A stretch of DNA of 36,374 nucleotides. Origin: Reyranella sp. (GTDB lineage: Bacteria; Pseudomonadota; Alphaproteobacteria; Reyranellales; Reyranellaceae). The notes beneath the pieces were generated by a model. That model worked only from the letters and a program-made list of their open reading frames with translations, had not been told where the DNA came from and did not search any database. Of the stretch, positions 1-7,501 are shown one piece after another. The number at the start of each line of letters is the position of its first letter. Position 1 is the stretch's first letter. The position numbers were made by a program, and so were the translations under genes. Location: NCBI GenBank assembly GCA_019745575.1, contig JAIETA010000143.1:1-36374 (forward strand), given 5' to 3'.

Positions 1-46
1 TATGAACCCCCTCAAAATTGCCCAAGTCCGGGCCGACAGCAGAACG

Positions 47-403
47 ATGAAGCCAAGCATCCTGATCATCCTGGTCGCCGCCGCCCTGTCGAGCGGCTGC
101 GGCTGGTTCGACGGCGGCAGCCTGCCGCCCGGGCAGCAGGGCACGCGCCCGGGAGCCGATCGCCTGGCGCCGGTCGTCAACGCGCTGCCGCCGCCCGAAG
201 GCGGCCGGCCGCACGAGAGCGGCGTCACGCCGGCTGACGAGAAGAGTGGCGCTGCAGCCGGCGCCCTCGTAAGCGGCAAGGGCGGCCAGAAGGTCCAGAG
301 GGAAGAGGCGGAGCGGCAGGCCTTCGAGCAGGCGAAGAAAGCCCGCGAGGCGCGCGACCGCGCCCAGCGCGAGGCCGACGCAGACAAGGCCGTGCAGCCG
401 TGA
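47..403 (+). CDS. Small proline/alanine-rich lipoprotein of unknown function
   Basis: The predicted protein has 118 residues. The first 19 or so form a lipoprotein-like signal (basic start, hydrophobic IILVAAAL, then SSGC), so Cys at about residue 18 would be lipidated and the protein anchored to a membrane. The mature part is rich in Gly, Pro and Ala, then ends in a charged Glu/Lys/Arg/Ala stretch (about residues 80-115) that could be helical or coiled coil. I recognise no enzyme domain. An in-frame ATG at 2 would add 15 residues in front of the signal and spoil it, so the ATG at 47 is preferred. The family is unknown; an envelope role is inference from the signal alone. Confidence 0.6.
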   Translation: MKPSILIILVAAALSSGCGWFDGGSLPPGQQGTRPGADRLAPVVNALPPPEGGRPHESGVTPADEKSGAAAGALVSGKGGQKVQREEAERQAFEQAKKAREARDRAQREADADKAVQP

Positions 404-435
404 GATAGTTTTAGGTGACAGACGGGAGGATCGCG

Positions 436-789
436 ATGCACGGCAGATCCATTCTCATCGCCATCGGCCTCGGCGGCTGGCTTCTTGTCTCCGTTGCCGC
501 CTTCATGATCGTGGCCTACGCGGGCTTCTTCGGCATCGGCGTGCTCGGCCTGCTGATGTGGTTCATCTGCACCATCGTCGACCTGGAAGTGGACGGCGCG
601 GTGGGCAACGGCCTCTCGCCCAACTTCCTGGCGCAGCAGCTCCAGGCGAAGGCCGAGCTGTCGCCCGCCCAGCGGATCAGCCACTTCGGCGAGAAGCTGA
701 TCGAGTTGCAGTCGGTCCGCTTCTTCAAGCGGCTGGGCGCTGCCCTCGCCCTGATCGGCCTCGGCGGCTTCGCCCTGTTCCAGATCTGA
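436..789 (+). CDS. Small inner-membrane protein of unknown function
   Basis: This is a 117-residue protein with two adjacent hydrophobic segments at about residues 5-27 and 30-47, a polar middle (about 50-95), and a third hydrophobic segment at the C-terminus (about 98-117). It is therefore an inner-membrane protein with a loop of about 50 residues. I chose the ATG at 436 because a good Shine-Dalgarno, GGGAGGA at 424-430, lies five bases upstream. An upstream in-frame GTG at 415 has no such site. The gene starts 32 bases after the lipoprotein gene and may be co-transcribed with it. I do not recognise the family. Confidence 0.6.
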   Translation: MHGRSILIAIGLGGWLLVSVAAFMIVAYAGFFGIGVLGLLMWFICTIVDLEVDGAVGNGLSPNFLAQQLQAKAELSPAQRISHFGEKLIELQSVRFFKRLGAALALIGLGGFALFQI

Positions 790-827
790 CGAAGGCGAAC
801 GACGGTCGGGCGCCCGACGCGACGCTG

Positions 828-836
828 TGCTATGCT
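828..836 (+). promoter_or_regulatory. Possible extended -10 promoter for the mntA-like gene
   Basis: TGC followed by TATGCT matches an extended -10 element (TGnTATAAT, 4 of 6 in the hexamer). It ends six bases before the ATG at 843, which would place the transcript start at or next to the start codon. No -35 box is visible at 16-18 bp upstream and there is no Shine-Dalgarno, so this is a weak call. Confidence 0.25.
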
Positions 837-842
837 GGTGAA

Positions 843-1133
843 ATGAGTGCCGACGACGTCATCCAGCAGGTATCCGCCTTGCGCGACAGGCTCGAGGCGC
901 TGGGCGTCGCGCGTCTGGCGCTGTTCGGCTCGGTCGTGCGTGGCGAAGCGGGCCCCGGCAGCGACCTCGACGTTTTGGTGGACATTCCGGCGCCCTCAGG
1001 CCTCGTCCAGCTGGCCAATATCCGGCACGTCATCGAAGGCGCCGTCGGCCGGCCGGTCGATCTCGGGACCGTGGCGTCCTTGAAGCCGCAGGTGCGCGCG
1101 TCGGTGCTGGCCGAAGCGCGATATGTCTTTTAG
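843..1133 (+). CDS. mntA: MntA-type minimal nucleotidyltransferase (antitoxin of HepT/MntA)
   Basis: This 96-residue protein carries the family signature GSx10DxD: Gly29-Ser30, then Asp41 and Asp43 inside SDLDVLVD, which bind metal and nucleotide. Size and motif match MntA (MNT-domain) antitoxins. In characterised pairs these transfer AMP groups from ATP onto a tyrosine of the HepT ribonuclease and so inactivate it. The 3' end overlaps the next gene by 11 bases, the usual arrangement for this toxin-antitoxin pair. The partner is truncated here, so this may be an orphan antitoxin. The ATG at 843 gives the standard N-terminus, although no Shine-Dalgarno is seen. Confidence 0.8.
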   Translation: MSADDVIQQVSALRDRLEALGVARLALFGSVVRGEAGPGSDLDVLVDIPAPSGLVQLANIRHVIEGAVGRPVDLGTVASLKPQVRASVLAEARYVF

Positions 1134-1320
1134 GGACGGTCGCCTTCGTCTTCTCGATATCGTGACGGCGATCGGCGACATCCAGAGGCATGTCGGAGGG
1201 CGCTCCAAGTCAGCCTTCGTGGACGATGGCGCGGCAATCGACGGTGTTGCCTATCGCCTTGTGATCATGGGAGAGGCTGTCGCCAACCTGCCGGCCGATG
1301 TCGTACTGGTGCGGCAATGA
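1123..1320 (+). pseudogene. hepT: Truncated HepT-type toxin (HEPN/DUF86) remnant
   Basis: The 65 residues read like the N-terminal half of HepT: a conserved start (RDGRLRLLDIVTAIGDIQRHV) and the middle helix with IMGEAVANLPADV. Full-length HepT proteins are about 110-120 residues, and their RNase active site (RX4HXY, usually RN...HxY) lies in the second half. That half is missing: the frame stops at 1318-1320, and neither of the other two frames downstream shows the motif. The stop overlaps the ATG of the permease gene (ATGA, 1317-1320), so the break falls exactly at the start of the next gene. A toxin without RX4HXY should be inactive. I infer a deletion remnant; a short functional derivative is less likely. 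Confidence 0.7.
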
Positions 1321-2780
1321 CGCTCGAACGCCTCCTTGCCCGCAAGCCCGTCGCCGACATCGTGGCCACCGCCGACCCGCGCATCCCGAAAGTCCTGGGA
1401 CCGGTCAGCATCACGGCCATGGGCATCGGTGCCATCATCGGCGGCGGTATCTTCATCTTCACCGGCACGGTGGCGGCGCTCAATGCGGGGCCGGCCATCG
1501 TACTGTCCTTCGTGCTGGCGGCGATCGCCTGCGCCTTCGTCGGTCTCTGCTACGCCGAACTCTCGACCTTCCTGCCGGTCTCGGGCAGCACCTACACCTA
1601 TACCTACGCCACGCTGGGCGAATTCGCGGCCTGGATCATCGGCTGGGATCTCATTCTCGAGTACGCCATCGGCGCGGCGGCCGTGGCGGTGGGCTGGTCG
1701 GGCTATTTCACCAGCTTGCTCACGGCCCTCGGCGTGGCCTTGCCGGCCCGGCTGACGGCGGCGACGGGCCAGACCGTGACTCTGGCCGACGGCACGACGG
1801 CCGCCGCCATCGTCAACCTGCCGGCGGCTGCCATCGTCGTATCGATCACCGTGCTGCTGGTCGGCGGCACGAAGGAGTCGGCGCGGCTCAACAACATCAT
1901 GGTCGGGGTCAAGCTCGCGGTCGTGCTCGCGTTCGTCGCGTTGGGCGCCTTCTATGTGAAGCCGACCAACTGGCAGCCCTTCATTCCGGACAACACCGGC
2001 ACCTTCGGCGCCTATGGCCCGAGCGGCATCCTGCGCGGCGCGGCCATCGTCTTCATCACCTATGTCGGCTTCGATGCCGTCTCGAATTGCGCCCAGGAGG
2101 CTCGCCGGCCGCAGCACGACATGCCCATCGGCATCCTGGGGTCGCTCGCCATCTCGACCTTCCTCTATATCGCGGTCGCCGCCGTGCTGACCGGCCTGGT
2201 GCCGTATCGCGAGCTCAACGTGGCCGATCCCGTCGTCGTGGGTCTGCGTGCCGTCGGCCTCGGGTGGTTCTCGTTGGCCATCGATTTTGGCGCGCTGATC
2301 GGCATCACCACCGTCATCCTGGTGCTGCTCTACGGGCAGAGCCGCATCTTCGCCACCATGGCGGCGGACGGGCTGCTGCCGCCGGTGGTGGCCCGTGTCC
2401 ATCCGCGGCTCGGCACGCCGTGGATCAGCCAGATCGTGATCGGGATCGTGGTGGCCGCCGTGGCCGCCGTCGCGCCGATCGGCATGCTCGCCGAGCTGGT
2501 GGGGGTAGGGACGCTGTTCGCCTTCGTGCTGGTCTGCGGCGCGGTGATCTATCTGCGCCGCCTGGAACCGCATGCGCACCGGCCCTTTCGCGTCCCTTAC
2601 ATGCCCCTGATCCCGGTGCTGGGCATTGTCCTCTGCCTGGTGCTGATCGCCGGCATGACGCCGTGGACCTGGGTGCGGCTGGCGGTGTGGCTCGCGGTCG
2701 GCTTCGCGATCTACTTCACCTACAGCCGCCATCATTCGCGGCTGCGGACGCCTCAGCGGACGGCGATGCAGTCTTTGTAG
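1317..2780 (+). CDS. APC-family amino-acid permease
   Basis: The protein has 487 residues and about twelve hydrophobic segments, the usual length for the amino acid-polyamine-cation superfamily. The first segment has the family glycine motif GIGAIIGGGIF (about residues 37-47), and GFDAVSNCAQEARRPQHD (about 243-260) matches the conserved loop after TM6 with its E-A-x-x-P signature. It should import an amino acid or cationic amino acid with protons, but the substrate cannot be read from sequence. The start overlaps the stop of the hepT remnant and has no clear Shine-Dalgarno, so translation may be coupled. The last 28 bases overlap the converging mliC gene. Confidence 0.9.
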   Translation: MTLERLLARKPVADIVATADPRIPKVLGPVSITAMGIGAIIGGGIFIFTGTVAALNAGPAIVLSFVLAAIACAFVGLCYAELSTFLPVSGSTYTYTYATLGEFAAWIIGWDLILEYAIGAAAVAVGWSGYFTSLLTALGVALPARLTAATGQTVTLADGTTAAAIVNLPAAAIVVSITVLLVGGTKESARLNNIMVGVKLAVVLAFVALGAFYVKPTNWQPFIPDNTGTFGAYGPSGILRGAAIVFITYVGFDAVSNCAQEARRPQHDMPIGILGSLAISTFLYIAVAAVLTGLVPYRELNVADPVVVGLRAVGLGWFSLAIDFGALIGITTVILVLLYGQSRIFATMAADGLLPPVVARVHPRLGTPWISQIVIGIVVAAVAAVAPIGMLAELVGVGTLFAFVLVCGAVIYLRRLEPHAHRPFRVPYMPLIPVLGIVLCLVLIAGMTPWTWVRLAVWLAVGFAIYFTYSRHHSRLRTPQRTAMQSL

Positions 2781-3118
2781 GTCACCGTCCGTGACGGGCC
2801 TTCCTCGACGAAGGCGGTGTCGCCCTTGCTCCAGAACACGATGGTCTCGCCCGCGTTGGCGTAGCGGATGCCCGACCCGGAAATCGTCTGCGGCAGGTTT
2901 AGGCGTCGGCCGTCGCTGAGCTCCAGCGTCACGCGCCCGCCGGGGAGCGGCATGCCGCCCGGCGCCACCGTGGCTTGCCCGTCGAAGTACTGCGCCACGA
3001 TCGTTTTGCCGCCGTCGCAGGCATAGCGGACCGTCTGGAGCGGCGTCGCGGTCTGGGCGGCGGCGGTCGCGGCCACCGCCGAGGCGAGGAAAAACGCTGT
3101 AATCCGGGCCATTGCCAT
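2753..3118 (-). CDS. MliC-like periplasmic inhibitor of c-type lysozyme
   Basis: The 121-residue protein has a Sec signal peptide (about residues 1-21, ending AAA before Q). The body matches the MliC/PliC pattern: VRYACDGG near the start, a string of short beta strands, then SGSGIRYAN, FWSKGDTAFV and a C-terminal Cys in YKDCIAV that can pair with the first Cys. Members bind the active site of lysozyme and protect the wall. No lipobox is present, so it is probably periplasmic and soluble. GGGGA lies six bases before the ATG at 3118; an internal Met at 3112 is an alternative. The gene converges with the permease gene and diverges from the ABC importer operon. Confidence 0.75.
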   Translation of the reverse strand: MAMARITAFFLASAVAATAAAQTATPLQTVRYACDGGKTIVAQYFDGQATVAPGGMPLPGGRVTLELSDGRRLNLPQTISGSGIRYANAGETIVFWSKGDTAFVEEGPSRTVTYKDCIAVR

Positions 3119-3207
3119 TTTTTATCCCCTGTCGGCCGGCCGTTGCTGGACGGCTGGTCCCGATCTTGCTTCACTTCCGGCACGGGGAACAGCTTGGGGA
3201 GGCGATC

Positions 3208-4200
3208 ATGTCGACATCGATTCTGCGGCGCGCGGGTATCGGTTTGCTGGCGCTGGCGTTTTGCGGACCTGCCTGGGCGCAGGACAAGGTGCGGTTCCAG
3301 ACCGACTGGATCCCGTCGGGCGAGCACGCGATGTACTACGGCGCCTGGGCCAAGGGAATCTTCGCCAAGCACGGCATCGACATCACCATCACGCGCGGTT
3401 ATGGCTCGGGCGACACCGTGACCAAGGTGGCGGGCGGCGCGGCCGACTTCGGCATCGCCGACCTGTCGGCGGTGTTCACGGCGCGGGCGCGCACCAACGT
3501 GCCGGTCAAGACCATCGCCGTGCTCTACAACGAATCGCCGCACTCGCTGTTCGTGCTGAAGAGCTCCGGCATCACCAACTTCAAGGGGCTGGAAGGCAAG
3601 AAGATCGGCATCACGCCGGGCAACAGCCACCGCTTCTATTTTCCCGAGGTCGCCAAGAAGGCCGGCACCGATCCCAACAAGCTGATCTGGACCAACATGG
3701 ACGGGGCGGCGATGGCGGCCCAGCTGATCGCCAAGAACATCGACGCCGCGCCGTTCTATTCGATCCACTACTATTACATCAACAAGGCGGCGGTGAAGGC
3801 GGGCGAGGAGATCCTGCCGCTGCCGTTCGTGGCGGTCGGCTTCAAGATCTACGCCGCCTCGCTCATCACCACCGACAAGATGCTCCAGGACAAGCCCGAC
3901 CTGGTGAAGCGCTTCCTGGCGGCCACCAAGGAGGCCTTCGAGTGGGCCAACGCCAATCCCGAGGAAGCCTGCAAGCTGCACGTCGTGCGCTTCCCCGAGG
4001 TCGAGCTCGACGACTGCATGGGCAGCGTGCGCGCCGTCATGCCGTTCGTGTTCAACGACCACAGCAAGCAGGCCGGCTGGGGCAAGGAGAGCGCCGAGCG
4101 CCTGAAGTTCTCGTGGGACACCATCGCCGAGGCCAACGACCTCAAGCGGGACTACGATTACAAGCAGGCGATCGACACCAAGCTCGTGCCGGCGAAGTGA
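3208..4200 (+). CDS. NMT1/SsuA-like ABC transporter substrate-binding protein
   Basis: This 330-residue periplasmic binding protein has a signal peptide ending PAWA before Q at about residue 24. FQTDWIPSGEHAMYYGAWAK and a following GYGSGDTVTKVAGGAADFGI are the hallmarks of the NMT1/THI5-like and SsuA family, which bind sulfonates, nitrates, pyrimidine precursors and related small organics. A clear Shine-Dalgarno (TGGGGAGG) lies just upstream of the ATG at 3208. The in-frame extension to 3112 would precede the signal peptide. It heads an importer operon with ATPase, permease and amidohydrolase. Given the amidohydrolase, the ligand may be a heterocyclic amine or nucleobase-like compound; this is inference. 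Confidence 0.88.
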   Translation: MSTSILRRAGIGLLALAFCGPAWAQDKVRFQTDWIPSGEHAMYYGAWAKGIFAKHGIDITITRGYGSGDTVTKVAGGAADFGIADLSAVFTARARTNVPVKTIAVLYNESPHSLFVLKSSGITNFKGLEGKKIGITPGNSHRFYFPEVAKKAGTDPNKLIWTNMDGAAMAAQLIAKNIDAAPFYSIHYYYINKAAVKAGEEILPLPFVAVGFKIYAASLITTDKMLQDKPDLVKRFLAATKEAFEWANANPEEACKLHVVRFPEVELDDCMGSVRAVMPFVFNDHSKQAGWGKESAERLKFSWDTIAEANDLKRDYDYKQAIDTKLVPAK

Positions 4201-4217
4201 TCATGTCCCTCATGATG

Positions 4218-4342
4218 CCTCCCCAGCGAAGCTGGGGAGGTGCGCCCGTTATCGGGGGCGGAGGGGTCATGAAGCCCGGCACCGTGGTGCCGGCTCTCGA
4301 CCCCTCCGCCCCTTCGGGGCACCTCCCCACGACGTGGGGAGG
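4218..4342 (+). repeat. Nested palindromic repeat inside the ABC operon
   Basis: Four sets of inverted arms are nested around one centre at 4284/4285. Left outer hairpin: CCTCCCCAGC (4218-4227) with GCTGGGGAGG (4231-4240). Inner 14-bp arms: 4255-4268 with 4299-4312 (GGGGCGGAGGGGTC type). Core: CCGGCACC (4276-4283) with GGTGCCGG (4286-4293). Right outer hairpin: CCTCCCCAC (4322-4330) with GTGGGGAGG (4334-4342). This fills most of the 154-base gap between the binding-protein and ATPase genes. Its last arm contributes the GGAGG of the ATPase ribosome-binding site. It resembles the short palindromic elements dispersed in alphaproteobacterial genomes; copy number cannot be judged here. Confidence 0.85.
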
Positions 4343-4354
4343 AAAGGTCAGTCC

Positions 4355-5137
4355 GTGATCTCGCTCAACCGCGTCACCCGCATCTTCGAGTCGCGCGACG
4401 GCGACCGCATCACGGCGCTGGAGGACGTCTCGCTGTCGATCCGCGACAACGAGTTCGTCACCCTGGTCGGGCCGTCGGGCTGCGGGAAGTCGACCCTGCT
4501 GCGCATCGTCGCCGGCCTGATCCTTCCGACGGCGGGCACGGCCTCGATCGGAGGGGCGGCCATCACCGAGCCGCGCTCGGAGACCGGCATCGTTTTCCAG
4601 GCGCCGACCCTGCTGCCGTGGGCCAGCGTCATGGACAACGTGCTGTTTCCGCTGCGCATGATGCACCGGATGGACTCGGCCAGCACCGACAAGGCGGCGG
4701 CGCTCCTGAAGCTGGTCGGGCTCTCGGGCTTCGAGAGCAAGTCGCCGCGGGAATTGTCGGGCGGCATGCAGCAGCGCGTGGCGATCTGCCGGGCGCTGGT
4801 GCACGAACCCGACATCCTGCTGATGGACGAGCCGTTCGGCGCCCTCGACGCGCTGACCCGCGAGGAGATGACCATGGAGCTGCTCAGGATCTGGGGCGAG
4901 CGGCCCAAGACCGTGCTGTTCGTGACGCACTCCATCACCGAGGCCGTGGTGCTGGCCGACCGCGTGGTGGTGATGTCGCCCAGGCCCGGCCGCATCGCCG
5001 AGATCATCGAGGTCGCCACGCCCCGGCCGCGCAGCTTCGACAACGAGGCCAACCCCGCGTTCCACGAGGCGACGCATCGCATCCGCCAGCTCATCTTCGG
5101 ACAAAGACATGTCGGTCCAGGCCGCGCCGCCGCTTGA
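4355..5137 (+). CDS. ABC importer ATPase (SsuB/TauB-like)
   Basis: This 260-residue ATP-binding subunit has Walker A GPSGCGKST (residues 39-47), signature LSGGMQQR (134-141), Walker B ILLMDEP (154-160) and the H-loop VTHS. It energises the importer made with the flanking genes, on the cytoplasmic face. I chose the GTG at 4355, which gives ISLNRVTRIF at the N-terminus as in relatives and lies eight bases after GGAGGAAAGG. A GTG at 4334 would put the start inside the repeat hairpin. The Shine-Dalgarno overlaps that hairpin, so folding of the repeat could lower translation. The 3' end overlaps the permease gene by 29 bases. Confidence 0.9.
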   Translation: MISLNRVTRIFESRDGDRITALEDVSLSIRDNEFVTLVGPSGCGKSTLLRIVAGLILPTAGTASIGGAAITEPRSETGIVFQAPTLLPWASVMDNVLFPLRMMHRMDSASTDKAAALLKLVGLSGFESKSPRELSGGMQQRVAICRALVHEPDILLMDEPFGALDALTREEMTMELLRIWGERPKTVLFVTHSITEAVVLADRVVVMSPRPGRIAEIIEVATPRPRSFDNEANPAFHEATHRIRQLIFGQRHVGPGRAAA

Positions 5138-5924
5138 GAAGCCGCGTAAGCGGCCCTCCGCCGCCCTCTACGAGGTGGTGGTGCCGCTGCTCGCCACGGC
5201 GGGCGGCTTCCTGGTGTGGGAGGCGATCTGCCGGGCTTTTGGCGTGCCGGCCTACCTGGTGCCGGCGCCGAGCGAAATCCTGAAGGACACGCTGGCGATC
5301 GGCCCGACGGTGATGGGCCACACGTTGGCCACGCTCAAGACCGTGCTGCTGGGCTTCGTCGTCTCGATCGCCATCAGCCTGCCGCTGGCCGTGCTGCTCA
5401 CCGCCTCGCCCGCCATCGCCTCGGCGCTATACCCCTTCCTGGTATGGACGCAGTCGATCCCCAAGGTGGCGCTGGCGCCGATCCTGGTCGTCGTGCTGGG
5501 CTCCAACGAGCTGCCGCGCGTCGTCATCACCGTCCTCGTGGCCTTCTTCCCGCTGGTGATTTCGAGCGCCACCGGCCTGATGTCGGTGCCGCCCGAGCTG
5601 ATCGAGCTCAGCCGCGCCTGCCGGGCGTCGAAATGGAGCGAGCTGTGGCGCATCCGGTTGCCCTACGCCATTCCGTTCATCTTCGCCGGCCTGAAAGTCG
5701 CGATCTCGCTCGCGGTTGTGGGCGCGGTGGTGGCGGAGTTCGTCAACGCCGACGCAGGGCTGGGTTTCCTGATCGTGACCTCGACCGCCTTTTTCAAGGT
5801 GCCGGTGGCGTTCGGGGCGCTCATCATCCTGTCGATCATGGGGGTGGTGCTGTTCCAGCTCGTGGTGATTGCCGAACGGGTGTTCTTCCCGTGGTCGACC
5901 GGCAATGCGATGGCAGCTTCCTGA
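5109..5924 (+). CDS. ABC importer permease (SsuC/TauC-like)
   Basis: This 271-residue inner-membrane subunit has about six hydrophobic segments and the binding-protein-dependent transport permease domain. The ATPase-contact loop is visible as ELSRACRASKWSELWRIRLP (about residues 162-181), matching the EAA motif of SsuC/TauC-type permeases. It forms the channel for the ligand brought by the NMT1-like protein. It overlaps the ATPase gene by 29 bases and ends 11 bases before the amidohydrolase start, so the four genes are almost certainly one operon. Confidence 0.9.
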   Translation: MSVQAAPPLEKPRKRPSAALYEVVVPLLATAGGFLVWEAICRAFGVPAYLVPAPSEILKDTLAIGPTVMGHTLATLKTVLLGFVVSIAISLPLAVLLTASPAIASALYPFLVWTQSIPKVALAPILVVVLGSNELPRVVITVLVAFFPLVISSATGLMSVPPELIELSRACRASKWSELWRIRLPYAIPFIFAGLKVAISLAVVGAVVAEFVNADAGLGFLIVTSTAFFKVPVAFGALIILSIMGVVLFQLVVIAERVFFPWSTGNAMAAS

Positions 5925-5935
5925 GAGGACGAAAC

Positions 5936-7471
5936 ATGGCCAAGACAGCGACCACGATCATCCGCGGCGGACGGGTCGTCGACATCAAGCGGCATGCCGC
6001 GCCCAAGGCCGACATCCTGGTCAAGGGCGACACGATCGCGGAAATCGGCCGGCCGGGCATGCCGGCGCCGCCCGACGCGAAGGTCGTCGATGCCAGCCGC
6101 CGGCTGCTGCACCCCGGCCTGGTCAACGGCCACACCCACAGCCACGGCAATCTCGCCAAGGGCATGGGCGACCGGCTCACGCTGGAACTGCTGCTGACAG
6201 CGGGGCCGTGGATGAGCGGCAACCGCACGCTGGAAGACAAGTACCTGTCGACGCTGATCGGCGCCGCCGAAATGGTGCTGAAAGGCTGTACCGCCGCCTA
6301 TGACCTGTCGGGCGAGTTTCCCATGCCGACGGCCGAGGGGCTGGCCGCCATCGGCCAGGCCTATGCCGACATCGGCATGCGCGCCGTGCTGGCGCCGATG
6401 GTGGCCGACACCAGCTTCTTCGAGGCCATTCCCGGCCTGATGGAGCGCCTGCCGGCCGGGCTGCGCAAGGATGTCGAGAGCTATCGCCTGGCGCCCTACA
6501 AGGCGAGCGTGGCGCAGATGAAGAAGGCGCTGCACGGCTGGAAGCTCGGGGGCGCGGGCATCAGCCTCGCCGTGGCGCCGACCATCCCGCATCACTGCAG
6601 CCGCGACTTCCTGCTGGCCTGCCTGAGATTGTCGAAGGACTACGACACCGGCCTGCATTCCCATGTGTCGGAATCCAAGGCGCAGGTGATCGCGGGCTAC
6701 CAGCTCTACGGCTCGACGCTCACCGCGTACATGGACTCGCTGGGGCTGGTCGGGCCGAACTTCACGGTGGCGCACGGCGTCTGGCTGGACGGCGACGACA
6801 TGAAGCGGCTGGGCGACCGGGGCGCGTCGGTGTCGCACAATCCGGGCTCCAACATGCTGCTGGGCAACGGGCTCGCCGACATGCGCGCCATGCTCGAGGC
6901 CGGGGTCAATGTCGGCATCGGCACCGACGGCGCCTCGTGCTCGGACAACCAGAACATGTACGAGAACATGCGGCTGGCCGCGATGGTCTCGCACGTCCAG
7001 GGGCCGGACTGGCAGCGCTGGATCACGACGGGCGAGGTGCTGGAGGCGGCGACCGCCGGCAGCGCCCGCGCGCTGGGGCTCGGCGAGCGGATCGGGCGTA
7101 TCGAGAAAGGCTTCAAGGCCGACATCGTGTTCCTCGACCTCGACCACGTGAACTGGATCCCGTTCAACGACGCCACCAACCAGATCGTCAACACCGAGGA
7201 CGGCTCGGGCGTGCACTCCGTGATGATCGGCGGCCGCATGGTGGTCGAGAACCGCAAGCTGCTCACGATCGACATCGCATCCCTCGCGGCCAAGGCGGAA
7301 AAGTCCCGCGAGCGGCGGGCCGGGACCAACAAGCCGGCCAAGGCGCTCTACGACCGGCTGGAGAACATCGTCGGCACCTTCTGTCCGGGCCTCGCCAAGC
7401 AGCCGCTGCACATCGACCGCTTCGGCGGGGGGCATCATCACGGTTACGGGCAGACGCCGCACAAGCATTAG
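5936..7471 (+). CDS. Amidohydrolase of the ATZ/TRZ/cytosine-deaminase-like group
   Basis: The 511-residue protein belongs to the metal-dependent amidohydrolase superfamily. The N-terminal HxH (His66, His68 in NGHTHSHG), HSHVSES (His241, His243, Glu246), AHGVW (His280) and GIGTDGAS (Asp331) supply the mononuclear metal site typical of chlorohydrolases, guanine and 8-oxoguanine deaminases. Such enzymes hydrolyse C-N or C-Cl bonds on heterocycles. It is longer than the usual 440-480 residues because of a tail ending in GGGHHHGYGQTPHKH, rich in His. The ATG at 5936 follows GAGAGGA. It sits right after the ABC permease gene and probably processes the imported compound; the substrate is unknown. 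Confidence 0.85.
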   Translation: MAKTATTIIRGGRVVDIKRHAAPKADILVKGDTIAEIGRPGMPAPPDAKVVDASRRLLHPGLVNGHTHSHGNLAKGMGDRLTLELLLTAGPWMSGNRTLEDKYLSTLIGAAEMVLKGCTAAYDLSGEFPMPTAEGLAAIGQAYADIGMRAVLAPMVADTSFFEAIPGLMERLPAGLRKDVESYRLAPYKASVAQMKKALHGWKLGGAGISLAVAPTIPHHCSRDFLLACLRLSKDYDTGLHSHVSESKAQVIAGYQLYGSTLTAYMDSLGLVGPNFTVAHGVWLDGDDMKRLGDRGASVSHNPGSNMLLGNGLADMRAMLEAGVNVGIGTDGASCSDNQNMYENMRLAAMVSHVQGPDWQRWITTGEVLEAATAGSARALGLGERIGRIEKGFKADIVFLDLDHVNWIPFNDATNQIVNTEDGSGVHSVMIGGRMVVENRKLLTIDIASLAAKAEKSRERRAGTNKPAKALYDRLENIVGTFCPGLAKQPLHIDRFGGGHHHGYGQTPHKH

Positions 7472-7501
7472 GACGGGAATTCCGCCATAGACTGGCGGGC
7501 G

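Noticed and set aside
843..1320. An intact, active HepT/MntA toxin-antitoxin system
   Set aside because: HepT ends before its RX4HXY motif and neither other frame downstream supplies it, so an active toxin is not supported.
1251..2735. A 494-residue minus-strand frame opposite the permease gene, rich in Asp, Arg, His and Gly
   Set aside because: It is antisense to a clear APC permease, has low-complexity composition and no recognisable domain. The same applies to 5663-7759 opposite the amidohydrolase.
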